Assembly (NCBI RefSeq): GCF_027595985.1
Contig: NC_073304.1
Span: 217,938,000 to 218,001,999 of the forward strand
Length of the DNA: 64,000 nucleotides
Direction: 5' to 3'
Origin: Sorex araneus
Taxonomy: Eukaryota > Chordata > Mammalia > Eulipotyphla > Soricidae
The notes under the pieces were generated by a model. It saw only the letters and a list, made by a program, of their open reading frames with translations. It had not been told where the DNA came from and searched no databases. Shown here piece after piece: positions 55,155-64,000 of this stretch. The translations under genes and the position numbers were made by a program. Within the stretch, counting starts at the first letter, position 1, and every line of letters begins with the position of its first letter.

Positions 55155-55365
55155 GAAATTAATTTTAGCACTGAGTAGGCATTAAACTACACAGGTGTGC
55201 ATATCCTGGGCCCTCTGCTAATAAACTGGAGAGATAAATAGAACCTTCTCCCCTAAGGTGAGCAGTTACTGGTCTTCAGGAATGAGAAAATTTTTCAGCA
55301 TCTTAGTATGCAACTACACTCTAACTTTACCTGGTACTTGGGGTCACCATCTGTATTAGCTAACA

Positions 55366-55960
55366 GAATTAAAAAAAAATTTTTATTGAATCACCATGAG
55401 ATAGCTACAAGCTTTCATGTTTGGGTTACAATCACACAATGATCAAACACCCATCCCCCCACCAGTGCACATTCCCCACCACCAATCACTTGTGTCACTT
55501 GTCATCTCGTTGATCTTAGATTTGCTCGAGCGGGTGCCAGTAACGTCTACATTTGTCCCTGTCATGTGCTAGTGTAGCCCAATGGCATCTGCTCACTCCA
55601 GGAACACGAAGAGCCTCAAACCATTTGTTTAGGGTTTTGACGAAGAAGTCTGACCATCTCGTAGGTGGTACCTCTGACAACCCAGGGGTCACAGACATAA
55701 GACCCACCCTGCTGGCGCCAGATAAATTCCTCAGGGGCCGACCTCCACTACACAACTGCCGCCATGCTCCAGGCTGCTTTTCCGGACTCTCGGGCTGAAC
55801 CTCACTCATGAGTGAAGTTCCACAGAACCAGAACCCCATCACCAATATCCCCAGTATATCCCCCCTTTCCCACCCTCCCCCTGCCTCCATGGCAGACAAA
55901 ATTCCCCATACTCTCTCTGTACTTTTGGGTATTATGGCTTGCAACACAGACACTGAAAGG
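55366..55960 (-). mobile_element. L1 3' end, reversed, split by an RTE-derived insertion
   Basis: Complement of the L1 3'UTR at 53.5 kb (ATTGAATCACCATGAGATAG … ACCAGTGCACATTCCCCACC), resuming at about 55,843 (AATATCCCCAGTATATCCCC). Confidence 0.9.
55491..55842 (-). repeat. Internally deleted RTE derivative (5' leader joined to ORF C-terminus and 3' tail)
   Basis: On the minus strand, a leader (GCAGCCTGGAGCATGGC, ATTTATCTGGCGCCAGCAGG) runs directly into coding sequence that reads [51 protein letters not shown] and stop. This is the C-terminus of the RTE ORF and overlaps the end of the 4-kb fragment. The RT core is missing. It sits in an L1 with CACCAAT-like repeats on either side. Confidence 0.82.
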
Positions 55961-56099
55961 TCATCATGCCAACAGAATTTTTATGTAAAGGAGAGAGAGC
56001 CCTATATCAGGAAGAGCAGTCCCCACACTGGAGCTGGACAATCTCCCTCCCCCAGAAACGGAGAATGGATCTTATTGTTCTGCAAAGTTCACATTCCAA

Positions 56100-56690
56100 A
56101 GGGGTGATTCCCAGGCGCTGAGAAAGATTTCAGGGTCTTCCTGCTAGCCAAAGCCTTTCTAACTTTGGAAAACATTGACTTGAAAAAAGATGGAGAATTC
56201 ACACTTAGTGTTTAAAGTAGAAGCTCCAAAGGGGGTGGGATGTGAGCATGTCTTTCTTTACTCCCAACAGGAGAAGAAAACCACCTGTTGTTATTAATTT
56301 GTCCAACAGCCTCCAGGTACTGAGCCTCTAGGCTTAGGGGAGCACTCTGATGCTTCCGTGCTCCCACTGGGCATAAAAAGATCTGCTAGAACGGGATGGG
56401 AGGCACCATCTGCTCAGTCATTTTGTGCCCAGGTGAATGACCCTGGTCTGGGACCACCATCCAAGATGCAGGGGGCAGTACCCCCGAGCATCCCAGCAGG
56501 TCCCCAAACTTGCTTTTGGTTTGACGGCTGTTCAGGGACTCTGGCTCAAGGAGGGGGGCCTAGGTTTCTCTCTCGGGGACCCTCCTCTATTCTCCATCTA
56601 ATCACTCCTCATTTCTCCCTCTTCCTTTAGTCCAGAGGACGCTCTTCTGTTTCAAGTCTTCTATTCCAGAACATCTTTCCCATGACTTCT
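56100..56690. other. No recognised feature
   Basis: Intergenic; no SINE or LINE core and no gene evidence. Confidence 0.5.
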
Positions 56691-56696
56691 CTGTTT

Positions 56697-56866
56697 TATT
56701 TTTAATTTTGGAGCACACCTAGAAGTGCTCAGGGATGACTCCTGACTCTGTACTTAGGGACACTCCTGGCAGAACAGAATGACCATAGAGGGTGCAAGGG
56801 ATTGAAGTCGAGATGGCTGTGTGCAAGGCAAGACTCTGCCCGGGCTATCTCTCGGGCTCCTCCACG
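56697..56866 (-). repeat. Old SOR SINE
   Basis: Reversed, GGAGCACACCTAGAAGTGCT to TATCTCTCGGGCTCC. Confidence 0.75.
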
Positions 56867-56869
56867 GCC

Positions 56870-57985
56870 TGTTCGTCCTGTTGATTGCTCTACACATGTC
56901 CTTGCCCCGTGCCTGGCACAGTGACTCACACGGTAAGTGCAGGATGAAGGAGGTTTCTGCTCCACCTTTTATCTGGGCCCAGAGTCCTTTTTGTTCCAAA
57001 ACCAGGGACTTAGTTCTTATTTCACTCTCCCTGGAGGCAAAGAACAGTGATCTCTTGGCTTGAGGAGAGCAGCGTGGTGAAGTATAAGGGACAGAGGAGG
57101 ACTTTCGACATTGTATCTCCCTGGGGTTAGCTTTTATCAATCGAAGCAAATCGAGCATGAATTTATGCTCCATCTTGGGACACTTTATACTGGGTGCCAC
57201 AAAATGCCACATGCTGGGCCTTTGGCATTCCATTTGGGGTGAAATATTATCTCTTTTAACTTGCTTGTACTTAAGATTGGCTTTTTTGCTTAAGGGAGGA
57301 AAAATAATGAAAAGAAAATAATGGATTAATACATTTTTATGTAAGGCACTCTGGCATCACTCGATGAACAGAATTTTGTTCTATGCAAAGGTTACAAATC
57401 TCATTGTTCTCCATGTCCTAAATATAGAGGCAGCAATGAGTTTTTATTATGAAAAGCACACCAGATAGGATTGATGGCACATACGTTTATGTTAAAAGGC
57501 TTTTTCCTCCAGGCAGTTATAAATATGAATGAATCTCTTCTTTAGTTGAGCTTATCAGTGCAACTGATCTTGTAACTTTGGGCATCACTCCATAGAGTTT
57601 GGGTATTATTCTGTGTATCTAACATAATTTCTTTAGCAGATGAGGTTTTTAAACAAATTAATCATGCACATCAATAGGATGATAGATGCTTAATTAGTCA
57701 CCAAATAAAGATGAATTTTTTGGGGGGTACCTTAAGAAACTGTTTCCTTTATTGCTTTTCTCCCCTTTTATAATACTGTTGACTTTTCTACTCCTGGGAA
57801 CATGCCTTCACATGATATTGTATAATCTTTTCTTTTGTGTATCAGTTAAGAATATAATGAGGCAAAGAGATTTGTGTTGGAACGTGTTTGTTGGCATTTT
57901 CTAGCATGCCTCATGCATTTCCTTGGGCCCGGCACATATCGTGCTTGGGAATGAGTGGTGGGCATAGGACACTCATGGCCCTGTT
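56870..57985. other. No recognised feature
   Basis: AT-rich intergenic sequence upstream of KRT222, without repeats or open frames that look real. Confidence 0.5.
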
Positions 57986-57987
57986 CT

Positions 57988-58404
57988 ATTGTTTGTTTGT
58001 TTGCTTTGGGGCCACACCTGTCACTGTGCTCAGTGCTTATTCCTGGCTCTGCATCCAGGGATCACTTCTGGTGGGGATTGGGGAGACCGTATGGGATGCT
58101 GGGGATTGCACCCAGCTTGGCCTTGATCGTGCAAGGCAAATGCCCTAACTGTTGTGCTGTGGCTCCGGCTATGGCTAGTCTGTCTTCTTCTAATAGATTC
58201 TAGATTCATTCTTTTTAAAAAAAATTTTTTAAAAATTTTTGGGTCACACCTGGTACCTGGCGATGCACAGGGGTTACTCCTGGCTCTGCACTCAGGAATT
58301 ACTCCTGGCGGTGCTCAGGGGACCATATGGGATGCTGGGAATCGAACCCCGGTCGGCTGCATGCAAGGCAAACGCCCTACCCACTGTGCTATCGCTCCAG
58401 CCCC
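57988..58404 (-). repeat. Two reversed SOR SINEs (57988-58172 older; 58217-58404 young)
   Basis: The young copy is flanked by TCTAGATTCATTCTTT on both sides. Confidence 0.92.
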
Positions 58405-58547
58405 TCTAGATTCATTCTTTGCTGCTCAACAGTCCTGTTTGGTATGATCCCTACCCCCTGCTTCCCATCCCCACCCCTTCTTGCCAAATGGATTGGTTTC
58501 TCTAACTGGTGGGTGACATTTACCCTGCTTGCCTGCCTGCCTTCCTC

Positions 58548-58706
58548 CACACCCACTGGTGCTCAGGGCTTACTCCTGGCTCTGTACTCAGGGATCACTT
58601 CTGGTGGGTTCTGGGGACCATATGGGGTGCCAGGAATAGAACCCAGGTCCACCGCATGCAAGACAAATGCCCTACCTGCTGTACTAACACTCTCTCTCTC
58701 TGGCCC
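58548..58706 (-). repeat. SOR SINE
   Basis: Reversed, CACACCCACTGGTGCTCAGG to CTCTCTGGCCCTGAC. Confidence 0.82.
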
Positions 58707-59005
58707 TGACACTTTCTGTTAATGGCCTAGAAAGTCTAATCATAGCCATTTTCTCATCATCTTAGTTCAATATAGACAAGTTACACTCATGCCCTTGTAT
58801 TTATTTTTTTCTCGGGCTTCATTCTATTACTTGGTTTTTTATTATTTTATTCAGTTAGGTCATTCTCATAGAATTTTTGCCCAGTACCATGGTTTTCCCT
58901 GAGAGATATTCCTCATGATTTCCTAAAGACATACCTTCATTCTGCTCAATTCTTCCTTTGGATACATTTTGGAGTATAGATCTCTTTGGCTGGGAACCTG
59001 CATCT

Positions 59006-59587
59006 CTTTATTTATTTATTTATTTGGATCATACCCATCAGTGTTTAAGGCTTAGTCCTGGCTCTATGCTCAGGTATCATTTCTGAGGGGTTCGGGGGTC
59101 ATTTGGGGTGCCTGGGATTGAGCTAGTACAAGGCAAGCATCTTTCCTGCTCTACTATTGTTCTGGCCCCCCTGTATTTCTTCAAGGGGATAATTGGTGGT
59201 TAATAAGCATATTCCTTCAAGCACCTCTTATTTGTTTTCAACTTTATTATATTTTTGGTTTCTGGGCTACACCCATCAGTACTTGGGGGGATACTTCCAA
59301 CTTGGTGTTTGGGGGGTGTTCCCAGTGGTACTTGGGTTCAATCCCAGGGCTTCCCCCACCCCCAGAAGAGCATGCTTTGAGCTGTATTGCCAGTCCTAGA
59401 CCTTTTATTTTATTTATGTCAGGGAAAGGTTGGACTACACTTTGCAGTGCTCAGGGCTCACTCTTGACTTTGTGCTTGGGGGTCCTCTTGGCAACGTTCA
59501 GTGGACCATATGAGGTGCCAGGGATCAAATCAGGTTGGCACACAGGCAAGGAATTACTTCAACCCCTGGCCTATCTCTCTGGTCCCT
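59006..59587 (-). repeat. Three old reversed SOR SINEs in a row
   Basis: About 59006-59170, 59248-59400 and 59415-59587, each with a recognisable head complement (GTTCTGGCCCC, CCAGTCC, CTCTCTGGTCCC). Confidence 0.72.
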
Positions 59588-59905
59588 CTTGGTAGCAGTT
59601 CAACCCACATTTTAGGCAGCTGGCCATGGAGGGTTTGCCTTGAAATGGAATACATATATATATATATATTAAAGTAAATTTTTTTATAAAGCACAAAATA
59701 AACTGCTTAAAAACGCACAGTTCCTTGGCACTTCATCACTGCTGAAGAGCCAATTTGTCTGTCTCGTTCCAGACCATTTCATCACCTCAAAAGAAAGCCC
59801 GTTGCCCACTGAGCAGTCATGCCTTTCCCTCCAGCCTCCTTCACCGCCAGTTTGTTTTCTGTTTTTATGAAGAGAAGCCCTAGCCATAGCAGCCAAAAGG
59901 TGCAA

Positions 59906-60350
59906 AAAGACATGGAGAAATAGTACAGGAGGTAAGATGTTTGCCTTGCATGTGGCCTCTTGGGTGGGTTCACTGTCACTGTCATCTGGTTGCTCATCAA
60001 TTTGTTTGAGTGGGCACCAGTAACGTCTCTCATTGAGAGACTTATCGTTACTGTTTTTGGCAGATCCATATCCAATACGCACAGCACAGGTAGCTTGCCA
60101 GGCTCTGCCTGGGCGGGCTCAATACTCTCAGTAGCTTGCCGGGCTCTCTAAGAGGGGCGGAGGAATCGAACTCAGGTCGATTGAGTGAAAGGCGAACGCC
60201 CAACTGCTGTGCTATCGCTCCAGCCCCTTGGGTGGGTTCATCCTAGTTTATTCTTAAAATCACATAGGCACCACCAGGGGTCACTCCTGAGCACACAGCC
60301 AAAAACAGGCCCTGACTACTGCTGGGTGTGCCCAACTCTCTTATAACACC
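59906..60350 (+). repeat. Old plus-strand SOR SINE split by an RTE-tailed SINE
   Basis: The outer copy starts GACATGGAGAAATAGTACAG and resumes after the insertion to end CTGCTGGGTGTGCCC. Confidence 0.82.
59972..60226 (-). repeat. RTE-tailed SINE inserted in a SINE
   Basis: Reversed, starts CACTGTCACTGTCATC and ends TCGCTCCAGCCCC, with CTTGGGTGGGTTCA on both sides. Confidence 0.93.
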
Positions 60351-60354
60351 CCAA

Positions 60355-61130
60355 AAGTGGAAAGAACCCAGGTTACCATCAATAGATGAATGATACGTTG
60401 TAGGTCTGGCCATCCTATGGAATGTTACTGAGGCATAAAAGGGATGGGGAGACGGTACATACTAAAAGTCCTCAACAAGGGTGAAAGTCTTTACCAAGGC
60501 ACTAGCAGAAGTCAGTCCCAAAGGAATCCAGGGTCTGCATCCATTTCTGTGAGACATCCAGAAGGGGTGAAGATGCTTCCTCCATCCCTTTGATCTACTA
60601 GGCTAAGCATAGAGATATTTTCCACTACTCGGCACTGGTGTGGAGCACTGGTTGGGTACAGCGTGTGGATCTGGTAGACTGCTTGCCCAGTATAGATAAG
60701 GCTTGATGGATAAACAATACAGAGACCCAATATTATCTGGTTCAGCCTCAATGGAAAACAGTATGGTGAGGCCTCAATAAAAGGAAGAACAGAGCTTTCT
60801 GAAGACCCAGAAATTTCACTTCTTGACATCTATCCCCCAAACACAAAAACATCAATTCAAAAAGATATGTACACACTTCTGTTCAATGCAGCTTAGAATA
60901 GTAGCTAGGATATGAAAACGATGCACATGTCCAAGGACAGATGAGTAGATAAAAAGTCGCGGCGTGTATACAGAGCAGAATACAATGATGAAGTTTCAGG
61001 AAGAGGTGAAATCACGCAATTTGCTGCCATTCGTCTGGAGCCAGAGGTCATTGGGTTCAGCAAAGTCAGAGGGAGAAGGACTAGGTGATCTCAATTATCT
61101 GTGGTATATAGAGACAAAATAAGGGAACAG
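60355..61130 (+). mobile_element. Old L1 ORF2-end fragment
   Basis: Words such as GGTTACCATCAATAGATGAA, CAGAAATTTCACTTCTTGAC, ATGAGTAGATAAAAAGTCG and ATCACGCAATTTGCTGCC are the degenerate end of L1 ORF2. Confidence 0.7.
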
Positions 61131-61251
61131 ACAATATTGAGCAATGACAAATAGTAGGTCCTGGTTTACAAAACTCAGATTGCATAGCAATAGGGGGAAG
61201 GGCGGGGGGAAGAAGAGGCAGACCGGAAATGATGGAAAAAACACATTGGAG

Positions 61252-61418
61252 GGGCTGGAGCGATAGCACAGTGGGAAGGGCGTTTGCCTTGCATGCGGCC
61301 GACCCAGGTTCGATTCCCAGCATCCCATATGGTTCCCTGGGCACCGCTAAGAGTAATTCCTAAGTGTAGAGCCAGGAATAACTCCTGTGCATTGCCAGGT
61401 GTGACCCAAAGAGAAAAA
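61252..61418 (+). repeat. Young SOR SINE
   Basis: Flanked by ACACATTGGAG; head GGGGCTGGAGCGATAGCACA. Confidence 0.95.
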
Positions 61419-61510
61419 AAAAGACACATTGGAGGGTCTTGGGTAGTTTGGTGGTGGTGGTATGCAATAATCTTGAATATAAGTATCATAATCTTTAACA
61501 TTAAGATAAA

Positions 61511-61757
61511 CACTGTAGCACTGTCATCCCATTGTTCATCAATTTGCTCAAGTGAGCACCAACAACGCCTCCATTGTGAGACTTGTTGTTACTGTTTTTG
61601 GCATATTGAGTATGCTATGGGTAGCTTACCAGGCTCTGCCATGCGAGTGGGATACTCTTGGTAGCTTGCCGGACTCTCCAAGAGGAACGGAGGAATTGAA
61701 CCTGGGTTAGCTGCATGCAAGGCAAACGCCCTACCCACTGTGCTATCGCTTCAGTCC
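61511..61757 (-). repeat. RTE-tailed SINE
   Basis: Reversed, CACTGTAGCACTGTCATCCC to TCGCTTCAGTCC, flanked by TAAGATA. Confidence 0.92.
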
Positions 61758-61819
61758 TAAGATAGCCATTTTATCTTTATGGAAATTGTTTATAGAAATA
61801 ACAATTAAAAAAAAAGCAA

Positions 61820-62000
61820 GGTCCAAGTCTGGAGAGATAATTCAGAAGGTGAGATACTTGCCTGGCACGTGCCTGAACTACGTTCAATTCCTGGCATGTA
61901 TATGGTTCTCTGAGCTCCACCAGGAGTGATTCCTGAGCCAGGAGCCAGGAGTAAGTCCTGAACACCCTCAGGTATGATCCAAAAACCAAAGCGAGAACAA
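61820..62000 (+). repeat. Old SOR SINE
   Basis: TCTGGAGAGATAATTCAGAA start; GAGCCAGGAGTAAGTCCTGA 3' half. Confidence 0.75.
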
Positions 62001-62045
62001 CCAAAAATAGTAGAGTCCTGGAAGTGAATATATCACAGTATTTCT

Positions 62046-62285
62046 GTCATCCCATTGTTCAATGATTTGCTCAAGCAGGTGCCAGAAACATCTCCATTCG
62101 TTTCTGTCGTGTGCTAGTGTAGCCCGATGGTGTATTGGAGGCTCTTTCAGGATCAGGGGAATGAGGACCATCATTGTTACTGTTTTTGGCATATCGAGTA
62201 CGCCACGGGTAGGTTGCCAGGCTCTGCCATGTGGGCAGGCTACTCTTGGTAGCTTGCTGGGCTCTCTGAGAGGGGCAGAGGCTTT
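62046..62285 (-). repeat. RTE-tailed SINE, long-tail form
   Basis: On the minus strand, the usual middle (GGCAAGCTA-like, CCAAAAACAGTAACAATGAT) is followed by about 80 bp absent from ordinary copies. That tail, after degeneration, reads HRATLAHDRNEWRCFWHLLE and QIIEQWDDR, the RTE ORF end. The head (beyond 62285) is missing. Confidence 0.8.
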
Positions 62286-62388
62286 TGGGGCGGCCTCTAA
62301 TCACCTTTACAGGTGTTCCCAGTCTACCAAATGTAAGCTTTTGGTCAACTGGCATGTTATAACAGTCTGAACACTGACAAACACGCAC

Positions 62389-62690
62389 CCACCTGCGTCT
62401 CTGGGCAGCACTTGGGACATCTGCCGCCTCAGGTTGATCTCCTTGAAGTTGATGGAGTGCGCCCGGAGGTTGTTGAGCAGCTGGCAGAAAACTGTAGCAG
62501 TGGACGAAGCATTGCTGCCTGCAGCATCACCACCTGCCCCTGCCAGGCCGAGTCGCAAAGCCATCGCACTCATTCACTGTGGGGTGCTGTCAGCCAACCA
62601 CCAGGTGATCTGGGACTCGGCGTAGGTGTTCAACCCTATCAAGGAGGGTCTGTGCCAGGTCAAACATGTTCTCCGTGCCCCGCCGACACA
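62389..62690 (-). pseudogene. Unidentified exon-like or pseudogene fragment
   Basis: Higher GC than its surroundings. One frame reads GTENMFDLAQTLLDRVEHLR then a stop. A second frame reads TVFCQLLNNLRAHSINFKEI and NLRRQMSQVLPRDAG, ending at a donor-like GGTGGGTG. Two frames and a stop argue for a decayed copy of some gene. I do not recognise the protein. Confidence 0.35.
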
Positions 62691-62703
62691 CACACACACA
62701 CAC
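62687..62703. repeat. Short (AC)n
   Basis: Eight AC units next to the fragment at 62.4-62.7 kb. Confidence 0.85.
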
Positions 62704-62939
62704 AAATTTTTCTTTAGGCACTCAGGATGAAAGCAAGGATTTTATACGTGCAAGAAAGCACTCTACTATCTAGCTACATCCCTCAACCCATACTAAGGGT
62801 TTTTACCAGAGAGATTTTACAAAAGAAAATTTAACTATAAACTAATTGCTGTTGTTTTGATTGTAATTCACCAGAGTTTGGGTGATAGAAGCATCTGGCT
62901 TTGGCTATAAATAAATGGAATTTAAAAAGAACAGAGTAG

Positions 62940-63272
62940 GGGACAGTGATATAGCACAGCGAGTAGGGCATTTGCCTTGTATGTGGCCAACCTAGATTTG
63001 ATCCCTGGCATCCCATATTGTCCCCTGAACACTGCCAGAAATAATTCCTGAGTGCAGAGCCAGGAGTAACACCTGATCATCACTGAATGTGCCCCCCAAA
63101 CAAAACAAAAACCAAAAATCACAGAATAACAGAAGCCAATAAGATAGAAGCTGGAGTAGACTGTATAACTCCCATGCACAAGGCCCTGAACTTGATCCCT
63201 GGCACCTCATGGCCTTTGGACAGCATGGGTGGAATCCTGTTTGCCTCTGAACACAGTCAGGCATGGTCCTGG
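62940..63272 (+). repeat. SOR SINE (62940-63115) and an older one (63147-63272)
   Basis: First: GGGGACAGTGATATAGCACA with an A-rich end. Second: only the CTTGATCCCTGGCACCTCAT part is clear. Confidence 0.78.
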
Positions 63273-63326
63273 TAGATCTAATTTTTAACCATCCCCTGAG
63301 ACCCTGAACACTGCCTGGGAACTCTG

Positions 63327-63578
63327 TCATTGTCACTGTCACTGTCATCCCATTGCTCATCGATTTGCTCGAGCGGGCACCAGTAATGTCTCCATTGTGA
63401 GACTTGTTGTTACTGTTTTTGGCATATAGAGTACGCCGTGGGGAGCTTACCAGGCTCTGCCGTGTGGGCAGGATACTCTCGGTAGTTTGCTGGGCTCTCT
63501 GAGAGGGGCGGAGGAATCGAACCTGGGTTGGCTACGTGCAAGGCAAACACCCTACCACTGTGCTATCACTCCAGCCCC
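63327..63578 (-). repeat. RTE-tailed SINE
   Basis: Reversed. It begins with repeated CACTGT units and ends TCACTCCAGCCCC, flanked by CCTGGGAAC. Confidence 0.94.
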
Positions 63579-63579
63579 T

Positions 63580-64000
63580 GGGAACCCTACCTCCCAAAAT
63601 ATATATTTATAAACGTTCTGTTTGTCTCCAGAACTAAAGTGGGGTTCAAAGTATTTGGTGCTTATTTTCTTCTTTTTGTCAGAAGCTTCTCAAGGGCAGA
63701 GTGGGGCCTTAGGACGCTTTGGAATCTGCCCCAACTCCCTCTCATTTAGTGAGTTTTTACATGAATCTTTTGGGTTCAATGCTTATTTAATGCCTTTGAA
63801 CCAAGTGGATGAATATCAGAGCAATCTTTTGTTGATTTTTGTATACTGCCTTGGGAATGAATTAATTATTGTTAAACTTCTCTTAAAATACAGTTTGAGT
63901 TTGGAAATGTTCATTGCAAGTCTTAGGTTTGTTTTGACTTTCTTGTATAATCAGGGAAGGAGAGGAGCTCTTGGGATTATTGCTGTAAGTTTAGAATAGA
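63580..64000. other. No recognised feature
   Basis: AT-rich intergenic sequence to the window end. KRT24, the expected next keratin gene, is not visible here. Confidence 0.5.

Noticed and set aside
63580-64000. First or last exon of KRT24
   Set aside because: No keratin rod or tail sequence could be read on either strand; the gene must lie beyond the window.

Overview
This is a 64-kb piece of a mammalian nuclear genome, almost certainly from a shrew (Sorex; S. araneus is the obvious candidate). Introns are long and CpG is depleted outside one island. More than 60 copies of a tRNA-headed SINE with the characteristic shrew (SOR-type) sequence fill the gaps, together with L1 3' ends and pieces of an RTE-type LINE. 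No bacterial, plasmid or CRISPR feature is present.

Two genuine protein-coding genes were found, both on the minus strand and in the order of the mammalian type I keratin locus (human 17q21.2). SMARCE1 (BAF57, the HMG-box subunit of SWI/SNF BAF complexes) has its stop at 6744, its ATG at 24690 and a CpG-island promoter at about 26.1-27.7 kb. Its ten coding exons join in frame to give 410 residues (human 411). KRT222 (a headless keratin-like protein) has its stop at 33199 and its ATG at 46451. Its six coding exons give 294 residues (human 295). All splice junctions were read by hand and the phases close exactly. KRT24, expected next, was not found before the window ends.

Layout: 1-5.7 kb, repeats downstream of SMARCE1, with an RTE-LINE ORF fragment at 4 kb. 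5.7-27 kb, SMARCE1: introns near the 3' end are SINE-rich, while 19.2-25.7 kb is almost SINE-free. 27.9-28.2 kb, a compound (TG)n/83-bp minisatellite. 28-33 kb, repeats and KRT222 3' flank. 33.2-46.5 kb, KRT222 with a 2.8-kb L1 inside its second intron. 46.6-64 kb, intergenic, mostly SINEs, L1 and RTE-derived pieces.

The most interesting theme is the retroposon biology. One tRNA-derived head carries two different tails. One is a poly(A) tail with target duplications, the L1-type layout. The other matches the 3' coding end of an RTE LINE whose protein resembles nematode RTE elements and ends in a CAGTGA-like repeat. The window holds RTE ORF fragments, an apparent internally deleted RTE derivative, RTE-tailed SINEs and intermediates with longer tails. 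From memory, horizontal transfer of an RTE between parasitic nematodes and the common shrew has been published, so the transfer itself is not new. The head-swap architecture and the intermediates are what deserve checking.
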